Shown here in pieces: positions 10,501 through 17,517 of a stretch of 32,683 nucleotides of DNA (positions within the stretch are counted from its first letter, which is position 1; every line of letters begins with the position of its first letter). Origin of the DNA: an uncultured Geobacteraceae bacterium (lineage in GTDB: Bacteria > Desulfobacterota > Desulfuromonadia > Geobacterales > Pseudopelobacteraceae). Under the pieces are notes generated by a model. That model made no database searches and was not told the DNA's origin. It was given only the letters and a program-made list of their open reading frames with translations. The translations under genes and the position numbers were made by a program. The stretch spans positions 1-32,683 of the forward strand of contig CAJBRY010000134.1 of assembly GCA_903958085.1 (NCBI GenBank). Direction: 5' to 3'.

Positions 10501-10692
10501 CTTGTCATTAATCCTGATGATCGCCCTGATCAGCAGTCTCTCCACCAGTGGATCTTCTAGGGGGCGGTCAAATTCGGACATTTCATCGCCGGTGCGGTAG
10601 GTCCACCCCAGCCCGGTAAAGCCGGGTGTCGCGCTGCCATGGCCAGACAGCCATTCAAGGATTGGTTCTTCGACGTAACCAGCTTCGCTCAT
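7540..10692 (-). CDS. hsdR: Type I restriction enzyme, R subunit (HsdR)
   Basis: This is the motor-nuclease subunit of a type I restriction-modification complex, translocating and cutting unmethylated DNA together with HsdM2S. The N-terminal PD-(D/E)xK nuclease is visible around RDDTVLLVNGIPLVIAEYK, with acidic D146/D147, E161 and K163. The helicase domain has Walker A HTQGSGKS (323-330), DECH (424-427), GLTGTP (453-458), and the motif V/VI region TGFDAP...QAIARTNR. The length of 1050 residues is normal and no break is seen. It overlaps hsdS by 4 bp (ATGA) upstream and the peptidase gene by 4 bp downstream, so the operon order is hsdM-hsdS-hsdR. Long open frames on the opposite strand across this gene are coding shadows. 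Confidence 0.95.
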   Translation of the reverse strand: MSEAGYVEEPILEWLSGHGSATPGFTGLGWTYRTGDEMSEFDRPLEDPLVERLLIRAIIRINDKVTTEAQAMLAVNALRKTMSNPDRLTANRETLDRLRDGVKVELIPGKQAQTVLFIEFDPVKRHLNDFSATNQYRVQGVKQCRDDTVLLVNGIPLVIAEYKSYLASGKDWTEAVHQLHRYQRQAPLMLTPNVFCVAADEDAFRYGTVLFNDARKEDIERHLDTWGPWLSLYPDQKGWWNDPSADNADDPLEVPVKGLLRLKPCHVLDFLQHFIAFETKKGRTVKKVARYQQFEAVNDIVDRTLSLIGKPVPAQDRTGLIWHTQGSGKSLTMVFAAYKLRRQAALKNPTVMIVVDRRDLKTQISDDFDACDYPNVEKALGVKDLKAKLRGSVWRGTLVTTVQSFQKMGDLPPCQDDNIISLVDECHRSQKGKNAASYAMTMRVKLPNGFRFGLTGTPIDKTMNNTHRDFGPEVDGQQERYLSYYGIKRSIKDGATLEVHYIRDKVAFIVDERPLSIGFEEMCEEMEVEDEEAKDLVQRQRSQWKELARHPDRIEIVLEKMLEHFLKYPDPSGFKAQLAAVDRTACVNYKDALDIKLKARNLPPEWSEVIISEGQNDDAELARFHYGKQKQDDLIDYFKLTPTQWEEWNREKFGEDRSKWRPPLKILIVCDRLLTGFDAPVEQVLYLDKPLRDHNLLQAIARTNRPLPTMYKLTGVVVDYFGVFSNLAKALNFDESIREEALIDWDALKATVPGEVARCLESFKGITIADTRECLLSALRCIKDPDAAKIFEQNFKSLERLWEAVSPDPCLYVHGRSYNWLCSIYIAHRRRQNNSGKKDTFGELSAKTRELIEANTTFMDLADSLPVFKIDKDYLVKLDELPTAADKAAALEAILTSELSEDDASFTYCQLGERLKRIKEKKDAADKTAEARLKALQDIADEKASADEEPSRLNLTKPGEYELFVVLREYSVSKEEAVLCDCARRMIAFLTDKKLLTPGWSNSKGSRMRVEQSLLAESWNPVYEALGFDPDEIHPPFLQPALDELIKTDV

Positions 10693-12002
10693 AGAGAAGT
10701 TGTCTCCTTGAATAGGGCGGGATCGACACGAACTGTGCCTGTGAGGAGGTCGTGCATGAGGGAGCGTTTTAACTGCTCAAGAGCTTTGAGCTTGCAGATC
10801 AGCGCATCAGTCTTTGCCTCTGCCGCTGCAACAAGATTAACAATAGTCTGCTGCATTCCTGTAGGAGGTACAGGCATGATGATCTGTTTAACGTCTCGAT
10901 TGTTGATTTTCAGGGTACCATTTGACGTCTTTGCTCGCCGCAATATCTGGTTGTGAACAACCGGGTTATTCCAGGCCATCACCGCATATTCCGGTGTGAC
11001 AGTGTTTTCTCCCTCAGTGCGAAATACCACTCTCTTTGTGATATCTGGATAGATACAACCCTCTGGAAAATCTTTCACCATGCATGCCTTACCAACAAAA
11101 TCAGGATTGGCATTACCTCGAACAATCAACACATCGCCAATATTAAGTGTAAACTTCGCTGCCACCTTTGCAGGTACTTCTGCGTATTTCAGGTTAGCAT
11201 CAGTTGATAAATCCAAACGTCCGTCTCTGATCGCAGCAATGCTAAAGGTAGGGACCCCTGGTGGTTGTGAGGATGCTTTGGGGGAAACACCATTCTTTGG
11301 ATCAGCCACGAGCAAGGACTCTGTGGTTCGTAAGGACCAACCGGCGGGAAGTTCTTTTGTAGGCCGATCTGCATAAGCGGTCACACCAAGTGCTGCATAA
11401 AAGAAGTCCTGAATAACAGTTTTCCTCAGATTCTTAACCTCATCAACGGCCTTCCGTGCTCGCTCTATCGATGTATCCACGGCATCGAGACTATAAGCAA
11501 TGGCGGTTTGCTCATCGGAATCACATGGGAGAGCAACAAACAATTGTGCGAAGTGTTTTGCCGTGACAGCATCGAACGTTGAACCTTGCGCAACTCTTTG
11601 TAAGGACCATCGCCAACGTTGCAATGCATGGTAAATGAAATCGGCATCGGCACCGAAAGCACGTATTGCCGCTAAACCACGTCCAATAGCGTATGATTGA
11701 TCCGCTCGGTTAACCTCACCCACAGGAGCGCGGACACTGATGAGGGTGTCGTTCTCTTCAGCTGTCCTTACCGGTGCAGAACTCCAGAGTTCTGGTTTCG
11801 GGTACTTGAAAGAGAAGTCTGCGTTCCCTTGCAAAAATGGCAATCCATTGCCTTTATCGTTATATGTTTCCGAAGATGGAGATTGTCCAGCAATGACCTT
11901 CGCGATATCGGTGAATTGCTTTACATGCCAGCCATCTATAGGAGAAGTGCATTCAGGAAGATGAGCCCACCGCAGCATTTTGAATGAAGTCTCAGACGAC
12001 AT
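10689..12002 (-). CDS. hsdS: Type I restriction-modification specificity subunit (HsdS)
   Basis: This is the DNA-recognition subunit of the type I complex. The 437-residue protein shows the usual layout of two target-recognition domains, each followed by a helical spacer. TRD1 spans about residues 20-160, with a conserved region around VDAVDTSIERARKAVDEVKNLRK. TRD2 spans about 215-390 and ends in a helix beginning QQTIVNLVAAAEAKTDALICK. The two spacers resemble each other, as expected for the pseudo-repeat that lets HsdS bind two HsdM subunits. The ATG lies inside the end of hsdM (11-bp overlap) and the stop overlaps the hsdR start by 4 bp. The recognition sequence cannot be read from the gene. 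TRD composition looks less conserved than the flanking subunits, as is normal. Confidence 0.93.
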   Translation of the reverse strand: MSSETSFKMLRWAHLPECTSPIDGWHVKQFTDIAKVIAGQSPSSETYNDKGNGLPFLQGNADFSFKYPKPELWSSAPVRTAEENDTLISVRAPVGEVNRADQSYAIGRGLAAIRAFGADADFIYHALQRWRWSLQRVAQGSTFDAVTAKHFAQLFVALPCDSDEQTAIAYSLDAVDTSIERARKAVDEVKNLRKTVIQDFFYAALGVTAYADRPTKELPAGWSLRTTESLLVADPKNGVSPKASSQPPGVPTFSIAAIRDGRLDLSTDANLKYAEVPAKVAAKFTLNIGDVLIVRGNANPDFVGKACMVKDFPEGCIYPDITKRVVFRTEGENTVTPEYAVMAWNNPVVHNQILRRAKTSNGTLKINNRDVKQIIMPVPPTGMQQTIVNLVAAAEAKTDALICKLKALEQLKRSLMHDLLTGTVRVDPALFKETTSL

Positions 12003-14031
12003 AGCCGATTCCTTTAAGCAACTTCAGAAGATCGTCCTCGGCCCGCTTCAAATCGGTTTCCGCGTCATGTAGAGATTTCAGTGCATCCTTAACCTCAATC
12101 CTCGGCTCCGGCTCAAACGTATCCACATACCTCGGAATATTCAGGTTAAACTCGTTCTCCTCAATCTCGTCCATTTCCACCACGCGGGCATGCTTCAACA
12201 ACTCGTCAGCATCGCCATACAACGCCCCTAGCTCCGTTCCTACCAGGGCCACATCGTTGCGGTCGTCTTCTGTCCGTCGCCGTGTCTCTGCAATCCGTTC
12301 GTCACGCTCGGCGATTTTGGCGGCTGCCTTGTCACACTGAGCTTCGATTTTGGCCAGGGCCGCTTCAGCCTTATTCCTTTGCGTTTTGAGTTTGATCTTA
12401 GCCAGTTCGGCGCGCCCCTCCGCAACCGTTGCCTGTAGTTTTGCCAGACGGGCGGCGTGTTCGCTATATTCCGCCTCCAGCCGCTCGATCTCGACATGTT
12501 CACGTTGGTTGATCTGTTCGCGGATACGCTGACTGTGCAGAGCCACCAGTTCCGGCACCTTGGTAGCATCACCGTAGGCCTGGTAATGAACCAGCATCCT
12601 CATGACATCCTGCGGCCGCAGTTCGTTCTGGTTGGAAAGCTCGCGAAAGTGGCGGGCGGCGTAGACCAGAAGCACCTTCTCATGCCGCTGAGGTGGGCGC
12701 TGCTTGCGGAGAATGAGCAAACAGGCCGGTACTCCCGCGCCATAGAACACGTTCAGAGGCAGGGAGATGACGGCATCAATATAGCGGGATTGGAGCAGCG
12801 CCTTGCGAATCAGGTGCTCGTCGTCGGCCTTGCGGCGTTTGATGATCGGGTTGCCATCGTCGTCAAACTCGCCGGTTTCCTCCTCGACCTCGGGCTGACC
12901 ACGGAACAGCACCCCCTGTGGACAGACAACACCGGCACGACCGGCATCAGAGAGCGAGGCGAGAATATGCAGAATAAAGGCATAGTCGCCATAACCTGCT
13001 GGCGGCGCGTGAAACGGAGTGCCGCGACCGAATCGGCCATAGAGATCCTTGTAACCTTCCTTGGCAAAGATCTCCTTCTTCAGTTTGTCCTTCTTCTTTT
13101 TGTCATCCGTCTGCTGCTCCGGTTTCAACCACCAGAAGTCATCGGAGAAGGGGAAATTGGCCAGCACCAGGGAGAACTTCCGCACCTTGCCGTCACCGTC
13201 CTTGAAGGCCGGGTCGGCGATAGTGCTTGCACCGGCGGCAATGGTCGCTTCCAGTCCATGCAGTACGGAGTTGATCTTGCCAATGGCGGCGTTGCCCCAG
13301 TTCATCTCCTGGGCGAAATACTGTGCTGAGGTGGCATGATGTCCCTGTTCCCTCAGGTAATCGGCAGAGTGTACCAGCATCCCGCCACTGCCTGCGGTAG
13401 GGTCATAGATGGTATCGCCGGGCAACGGTTCAAGCATACGGACCAAGGTATCAACCACTTCGGGCGGGGTAAAGAACTCGCCAGCCTTGGCGCCGGCATC
13501 ATCGGCAAACTTCTTGATCAGGTATTCATAGGCATGGCCGAGAATGTCGGAGGGAACACTGAAATTGGAAAGGTCATGGCTGTCGAAGTGCTGGATCAGC
13601 GCGTGAACCACCTCGTTCGGAATCAGCGGTTTGCCGCTGCCGTCCGGTGCGGGCTGGTTCCAGTCAACGGTAAAAACGCCCTTCAGCTCTTCATTGGCAG
13701 TAGAAACCGCTCGCATCGCCGTGGTCAGCTTTTCGCCAAGATTGGTGGAAGCCGCCAGCACATCACTCCACTTGCTCCCTTCCGGAATGGTGAAGCGATG
13801 ATCACCACGTGCACGGAAGATCGCCTTCTGTGCGTCGGTGAACTTTCTTCCCTGCTCCTTCTCCTTCTCGGCAATGGCCTCGTCGGCCTCATACTCCCAT
13901 TGGTCGCAAAGGCGCTTGTAAAACATCAGCGACAGGATGTAGTTCTTGTAATCCTGGCCGGCAGTCTTGCCGCGGAGTATATTCGCCGCACCCCACAGGT
14001 GCGCTTCAAGTTGTTGCTGGGTGAGTTTCAT
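11992..14031 (-). CDS. hsdM: Type I restriction-modification N6-adenine methyltransferase subunit (HsdM)
   Basis: This is the modification subunit, transferring methyl from S-adenosylmethionine to adenine. It has the HsdM N-terminal helical domain (opening MKLTQQQLEAHLWGAAN), then motif I DPTAGSGG (210-217) for SAM binding. The catalytic motif IV position reads N292-F-P-F295 rather than the usual NPPF/Y. A long charged coiled coil (about 500-590) and a C-terminal helix ending KGIGYVV are typical of versions that dock HsdS. At 679 residues it is longer than the EcoKI/EcoR124I-type subunits (about 520). The ATG at 14031 has a good AGAGGA ribosome site. It is the first gene of the R-M operon, separated from the AbiE-like pair by 160 bp, so it may have its own promoter. 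Confidence 0.93.
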   Translation of the reverse strand: MKLTQQQLEAHLWGAANILRGKTAGQDYKNYILSLMFYKRLCDQWEYEADEAIAEKEKEQGRKFTDAQKAIFRARGDHRFTIPEGSKWSDVLAASTNLGEKLTTAMRAVSTANEELKGVFTVDWNQPAPDGSGKPLIPNEVVHALIQHFDSHDLSNFSVPSDILGHAYEYLIKKFADDAGAKAGEFFTPPEVVDTLVRMLEPLPGDTIYDPTAGSGGMLVHSADYLREQGHHATSAQYFAQEMNWGNAAIGKINSVLHGLEATIAAGASTIADPAFKDGDGKVRKFSLVLANFPFSDDFWWLKPEQQTDDKKKKDKLKKEIFAKEGYKDLYGRFGRGTPFHAPPAGYGDYAFILHILASLSDAGRAGVVCPQGVLFRGQPEVEEETGEFDDDGNPIIKRRKADDEHLIRKALLQSRYIDAVISLPLNVFYGAGVPACLLILRKQRPPQRHEKVLLVYAARHFRELSNQNELRPQDVMRMLVHYQAYGDATKVPELVALHSQRIREQINQREHVEIERLEAEYSEHAARLAKLQATVAEGRAELAKIKLKTQRNKAEAALAKIEAQCDKAAAKIAERDERIAETRRRTEDDRNDVALVGTELGALYGDADELLKHARVVEMDEIEENEFNLNIPRYVDTFEPEPRIEVKDALKSLHDAETDLKRAEDDLLKLLKGIGYVV

Positions 14032-14191
14032 TATTCCTCTTTATTACGTTGTTATTTTAGTAACTAACGCCTGATATTTGTGCTGAAATGGTAGGAAAAA
14101 TATTCATGTTTACTCACAAGCCTTTGCTGAATATCGGGGGGCATAATGCAATTTTCTGCTGTTATCCAGAGACAATAAGCATATTGCATTA

Positions 14192-15049
14192 CTAAACAAC
14201 CTCTAAAAACCCCAGTTTCAGTCTCATAATCTTGGTCAGTATCTCATCAGACCTGTCATGGCTACGTGCGTTCCCGGCCATATCCTGCACAAGGCGATAA
14301 CGCTGCTGATCTGCTGTTTCAGCTTCAAGAATTTCCAAAATAGCTGTTCCGGTCGCTTCATCCGCTATAGCCGCCATGTCACGTCCAAGCAATCTGATAC
14401 CAGCCAGGACAAGATCAAAACCCTCCATCTGAAGCAGTTCAACCTCATTATCAAACATGCGGTCTTCGTTACCAGCCTCTGCGTAATGTTCCATAAAAAA
14501 CAGCAAATCCTCTGCATCCTTTGAGCGCAGCGGATATCGGTCATTCCAGGAGATAATCTTCATCAATGCCATACCCGGAATGGTCGGTACTTTCACATCC
14601 AGCACTGGAGCGTCACTCAAACGGACATTCATTCCATATTGATATGCTTCCTTGAAGCCCATGATGTTCATGATAACCTGCTGGTCGGGTGGCCAGCTGA
14701 TAGTTTTGCCTTCGGGACTGACATCACCAAACGGTACAATATCGACAGGAAATCTCCCGAACTTCAGCCGGTACGGTTCTTTTGTCGCCTCAAATCGTCC
14801 GGTAGCGACCAATGCTTTTGATAGCTGCTGGAATTCATCCCAGCCGTCAACCTCAACTCCGATATCGAGATCACGGGTGGCTCGATTCGTTTTGATGGCG
14901 TGACAATGGTTCAATACGATATCGCGAGCCGTTGCACCGACTACAAAGAAGAGAATCCCAAGAGCTGTAGCCTCCTGATGAATCACCTTCAGAATATCCA
15001 GAATTACCGGATCAATCTTCTCTGATAAGTTGAACGATATGTTCGTCAT
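14192..15049 (-). CDS. AbiEii-like nucleotidyltransferase (putative type IV toxin)
   Basis: This is a nucleotidyltransferase-fold protein of the AbiEii/MNT type. Visible motifs are VVGATARDIVL (G-x-x-x-RD), a following TRDLDIGVEV with the DxD-like metal-binding pair, and VDIVPFG carrying the third acidic residue. These match the polymerase-beta fold. The frame is open from a TTG at 15070, but I choose the ATG at 15049 (MTNISF), which gives 285 residues and a 38-bp overlap with the upstream gene. In AbiE systems this protein is the toxin, proposed to transfer nucleotides to RNA or tRNA, and the upstream gene is the antitoxin/repressor. Fold and pairing are well supported; activity as a toxin here is inferred. 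It could instead be a housekeeping-like nucleotidyltransferase recruited to the locus. Confidence 0.78.
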   Translation of the reverse strand: MTNISFNLSEKIDPVILDILKVIHQEATALGILFFVVGATARDIVLNHCHAIKTNRATRDLDIGVEVDGWDEFQQLSKALVATGRFEATKEPYRLKFGRFPVDIVPFGDVSPEGKTISWPPDQQVIMNIMGFKEAYQYGMNVRLSDAPVLDVKVPTIPGMALMKIISWNDRYPLRSKDAEDLLFFMEHYAEAGNEDRMFDNEVELLQMEGFDLVLAGIRLLGRDMAAIADEATGTAILEILEAETADQQRYRLVQDMAGNARSHDRSDEILTKIMRLKLGFLEVV

Positions 15050-16031
15050 AGAGTATCCGTGCTGTTTCAATATTTCGCTGGTTTCCGGTGGCCATCAGGT
15101 CTGCATAAACCAGTACCGGGTGAACTGTCTCCCCATGCGGAACAATCGTATCCGGTTGCCAGAATCGCTGGAGCAGTTCCACATCACCTTCAGGATCTTT
15201 CTTGAGCCTGTTCTGGATAAGCACAGCCCCTTGTTTATCCTTATCAACATAGACGGTTATGGTCTGCGGTTTCAGATAGTCAGTCAGCTTTTCTGCTGCG
15301 ACCTCGCCACCCCATTGTGCATTTTCCGGATTCAGTGCCGCCTTCTGCCACCATCCATCCGCACCACGATAACGCCCGATCAGCAATTTCGGGCGCAACT
15401 GCTCGGCGTAGCCGGTTATCCAGCGTTCCATCAGTTTTTCTTTCTCTATCAATTGAATATGTCGAGCGCGGCCTTTGCCGGTCTCTACCAGGTAGCCAAG
15501 TTCGTTCAGCTCATTCAGTACCCAGTTCACCATGCCCAAGGCAACATTGGTTTTGGCTGCAATGACACGATAGGTTTCATTCTCCAGTCCAGGATTGCAG
15601 AGCAGGGCATAGAGAACACGTAGCCCGGTTTGCTTGAAGGCACGGCCAACAACAGGTACTTTTACTATTCCCTGAATCTTGTTGCCTTTGATGAAGAGAT
15701 ACAGTGGCGGCTGGTTTATAAAACAATTACCAGCGGTGTCCATAAACTGGATATTTTCGGTACGCAGCCTGTCGGCCATATCTGCCGTTACCTGCGGGAT
15801 TATCATTACACAGCGGGTCTGGTTTTTCAGTCGCCTGTACAAACCAAGCGCGGCATTGACCGCTACAGCGCCACCCTCGATAATCAGCAACTCAAGCTTA
15901 GCTGTTGCTTCCGGTGCTTTCAGGAGCAAGAACTGCTTGTCTGGTGCAATTTCAGGCACCTGACCGGTCTGTTGCGTAAAAGCAGCGAGAGCTGTTTTTA
16001 GAATATGTTTCTGGTTGTTCGTTGTTTGCAT
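15012..16031 (-). CDS. AbiEi-family antitoxin / winged-helix transcriptional regulator
   Basis: This is the likely antitoxin and autorepressor of the AbiE-like pair. The protein (339 residues from the ATG at 16031) has an N-terminal domain with the family-typical FMDTAGNCFINQPPLYLFIKG stretch. A winged-helix segment follows at about 135-190 (VLYALLCNPGLENETYRV... ending YLVETGKGRARHI), then a C-terminal domain shared by AbiEi-like antitoxins. A GTG start three codons earlier (16040) is possible, but it overlaps the AGGTGAG ribosome site that serves the ATG five bases on, so the ATG is preferred. The stop lies inside the toxin gene. A promoter and palindrome directly upstream fit negative autoregulation, as shown for other AbiEi proteins. 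Confidence 0.78.
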   Translation of the reverse strand: MQTTNNQKHILKTALAAFTQQTGQVPEIAPDKQFLLLKAPEATAKLELLIIEGGAVAVNAALGLYRRLKNQTRCVMIIPQVTADMADRLRTENIQFMDTAGNCFINQPPLYLFIKGNKIQGIVKVPVVGRAFKQTGLRVLYALLCNPGLENETYRVIAAKTNVALGMVNWVLNELNELGYLVETGKGRARHIQLIEKEKLMERWITGYAEQLRPKLLIGRYRGADGWWQKAALNPENAQWGGEVAAEKLTDYLKPQTITVYVDKDKQGAVLIQNRLKKDPEGDVELLQRFWQPDTIVPHGETVHPVLVYADLMATGNQRNIETARILYDEHIVQLIRED

Positions 16032-16049
16032 GTAGCTCACCTGTAACTA

Positions 16050-16094
16050 ATGTTCATTTTTTGTGAACATATCATTTATGTGAACAAACATCAA
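16050..16094 (-). promoter_or_regulatory. Promoter and palindromic operator of the AbiE-like pair
   Basis: Read on the minus strand there is a -35 TTGATG (16089-16094), a 17-bp spacer, and a -10 TATGTT (16066-16071). A perfect 7-bp inverted repeat ATGTTCA / TGAACAT spans 16050-16070 with a 7-base spacer, so it covers the -10 and the likely transcription start. A further half-site, GTGAACA at 16080-16086, repeats the 16063-16069 copy 17 bp away, inside the spacer. A bound AbiEi would block RNA polymerase. The elements are seen directly; the repressor assignment follows from known AbiEi autoregulation. Confidence 0.65.
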
Positions 16095-16139
16095 GACGTT
16101 TACTGAATCGAAATACTTCGACCAAAGCGGGGCTTCGTT

Positions 16140-16330
16140 TTACAAATAATTCGCGACAGCAACTTTCATTTCATTTAGGACTTTTTCCCGTAACCACTCC
16201 GGCTCCAATACCTCCACATGCGAACCATGCTTCAGTATCTCCATCATGATCTCGGCTTCGTGCGAGGCTGGATCAGATTTGAATTTGAATATTCTTAGCA
16301 GAATATGGTCGTAATAACCATTGGAAATGC
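16140..16330 (-). pseudogene. Remnant of a WYL-domain regulator (C-terminal end only)
   Basis: An open frame ending at 16140 encodes the last part of a WYL regulator. Its segment HEAEIMMEILKHGSHVEVLEP closely matches HHAEIMMQVLGHGSHVTVVEP at the end of the intact WYL regulator at 21172-22137, and the agreement continues through EWLR to the last residues. Upstream of about 16330 nothing of the helix-turn-helix or WYL core can be found, and the frame runs back into the end of the HDAC-family gene. An ATG at 16397 gives 85 codons, but it lies inside the HDAC coding sequence with no ribosome site, so I read this as a truncated relic rather than a gene. Confidence 0.75.
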
Positions 16331-16369
16331 TTCTCATTAAAGCGTTACACACGATTTGATATGAATCAT

Positions 16370-17221
16370 TCAGGAACTTTTCTCGTATGCAGCCCATCCC
16401 GCCTTAAAGGTGGTATCGTGAAGCTCAAGCAGCTTACTGATATTTCCCTCTTCATCCACCTGATAGCCACCTGCCAGACTGACACAAACCTTCAGCCCCA
16501 GCTGTTTGGCAGCTTTAAAAACCAGCCGGTCACGCAAAGTCATTTGCCGAGTGTTGAGAATACCTCCAAGTGGATCTTCAATATGAGGGTCAACTCCGGC
16601 ATTGAAAATCAGAAGATCTACTCATCTGAATGAGCTGACAATATCGGGCAGTCGCATAAGCCAATCTTCTGCATCACTACCCCGTTTTAGAAATTCCTCC
16701 CCGAAACTGTAATGCCGAATATAGTTAAGTCCCAATCGCTCGATAATATTCACCGTGCCGTTGCCATGATGACAATCAAGATCGAGGATGCCTATTGTAT
16801 CAGCACCTGCCTGATGCACTTTAATAGCAGCCATGGCCAGAAAATTGAAAGAGCAGTAACACATGCCATGAGCATAGCAGGCATGATGTGCTCCTGATGT
16901 TGGGCTGAAGGAAAGCTCGCCTGTTATGTACGTGTGAAGTGCTGCCGCCACCATACTGCCGCATACCCAGGGGAGCGCTGCTGCTATTTCCGGGTTTTGA
17001 TTACCAAAACCGTTCAGCTCTTCCAGAGACATGATGCCATCAACGTAGAAGCGGTCATGAGCCAGTGCCATCTCATCGATAGTTAGCGGCTTGAATGAGC
17101 AGACTTCAAAAGGAATGTCGAGCTTATGCCAACTTTCCAGAACCTTGGCCGGCTTTTCGGCCGACGGACTGAAAGAACTGTTGGCCGCTACTGATTGACG
17201 ATCATCGTAGAATACTTTCAT
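16370..17221 (-). pseudogene. HDAC-family (acetylpolyamine/acetyl-lysine) deacetylase broken by an in-frame TGA
   Basis: Residues 1-199 carry the first part of a histone-deacetylase-superfamily zinc hydrolase: the His dyad H112-H113 (GAHHACY) and DLDCHHGNGT with zinc ligands D149 and H151. Codon 200 is TGA (16622-16624). Beyond it the same frame continues as VDLLIFNAGVDPHIEDPLGG, which carries the third zinc ligand (D211) and the family DPLGG motif, then AGGYQVDEEGNISKLLELH, ending at TGA 16370-16372 (283 codons in all). Without readthrough the product lacks a zinc ligand and should be inactive. An AGAGGT ribosome site precedes the ATG. A point mutation such as CGA to TGA is the simplest cause, and sequencing error is possible. 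It lies between a phosphatase remnant and a WYL remnant, in decaying DNA. Confidence 0.82.
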
Positions 17222-17281
17222 GGCTTACCTCTGAAGAGTCTTTCCAGATATTTCCTGCAATATCTGAAAGCTTCCCTGTTA

Positions 17282-17455
17282 TCCCAATGCTTCACCATCG
17301 AGCCATTCCTTTAAAACCAACTCCATAGTATCAAGATTGAGAGCCACCAGCTTGCCAACATGAGGGGGCTCTTCCTGGTAATAAGCATCGTTATCAATCC
17401 GAATATGTGGGGTTGTGAAGCTTTTCCTGAAATGTCACCGATTGCGTATCGAGTC
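17282..17455 (-). pseudogene. Remnant of a PPP-family phosphatase (both ends kept, middle deleted)
   Basis: On the minus strand, GTG at 17455 begins a TRYAIGDI reading that matches the first residues (SRYAIGDIHG) of the intact phosphatase at 18870-19883. A few codons later the text jumps, with a frameshift, to PHIRIDNDAYYQEEPPHVG and KLVALNLDTMELVLKEWLDGE, then stops at TAA. This second part matches residues 186-224 of the intact protein (PHIQIDN ... VALNLDAMELIFQKWIDEE). About 180 codons holding GDYVDRG, GNHE and the catalytic histidines are gone. The copy ends where the catalytic domain ends and lacks the C-terminal extension of the intact protein, so it came from a paralogue. It fills most of the 296-bp gap between the HDAC-family gene and rtcB. 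Confidence 0.78.
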
Positions 17456-17517
17456 ACTGTAATAAAACTCCAATTTCTACCTATTCAGTATCACTTTAGA
17501 TAAGATTGCCACCTACA

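Noticed and set aside
16140-16397. 85-codon open frame as an independent small gene
   Set aside because: Its ATG is inside the HDAC coding sequence without a ribosome site, and its content is the tail of a WYL regulator.
16622-16624. Selenocysteine at the TGA in the HDAC-family gene
   Set aside because: The position is not a redox or metal site in the family and I see no SECIS-like hairpin directly downstream; a nonsense change is simpler.
17482-17510. Similarity of TTCAGTATCACTTTAGATAAGATTGC to bases near 22174-22195
   Set aside because: About 20 matching AT-rich positions with gaps; too short to call a duplication end or attachment site.
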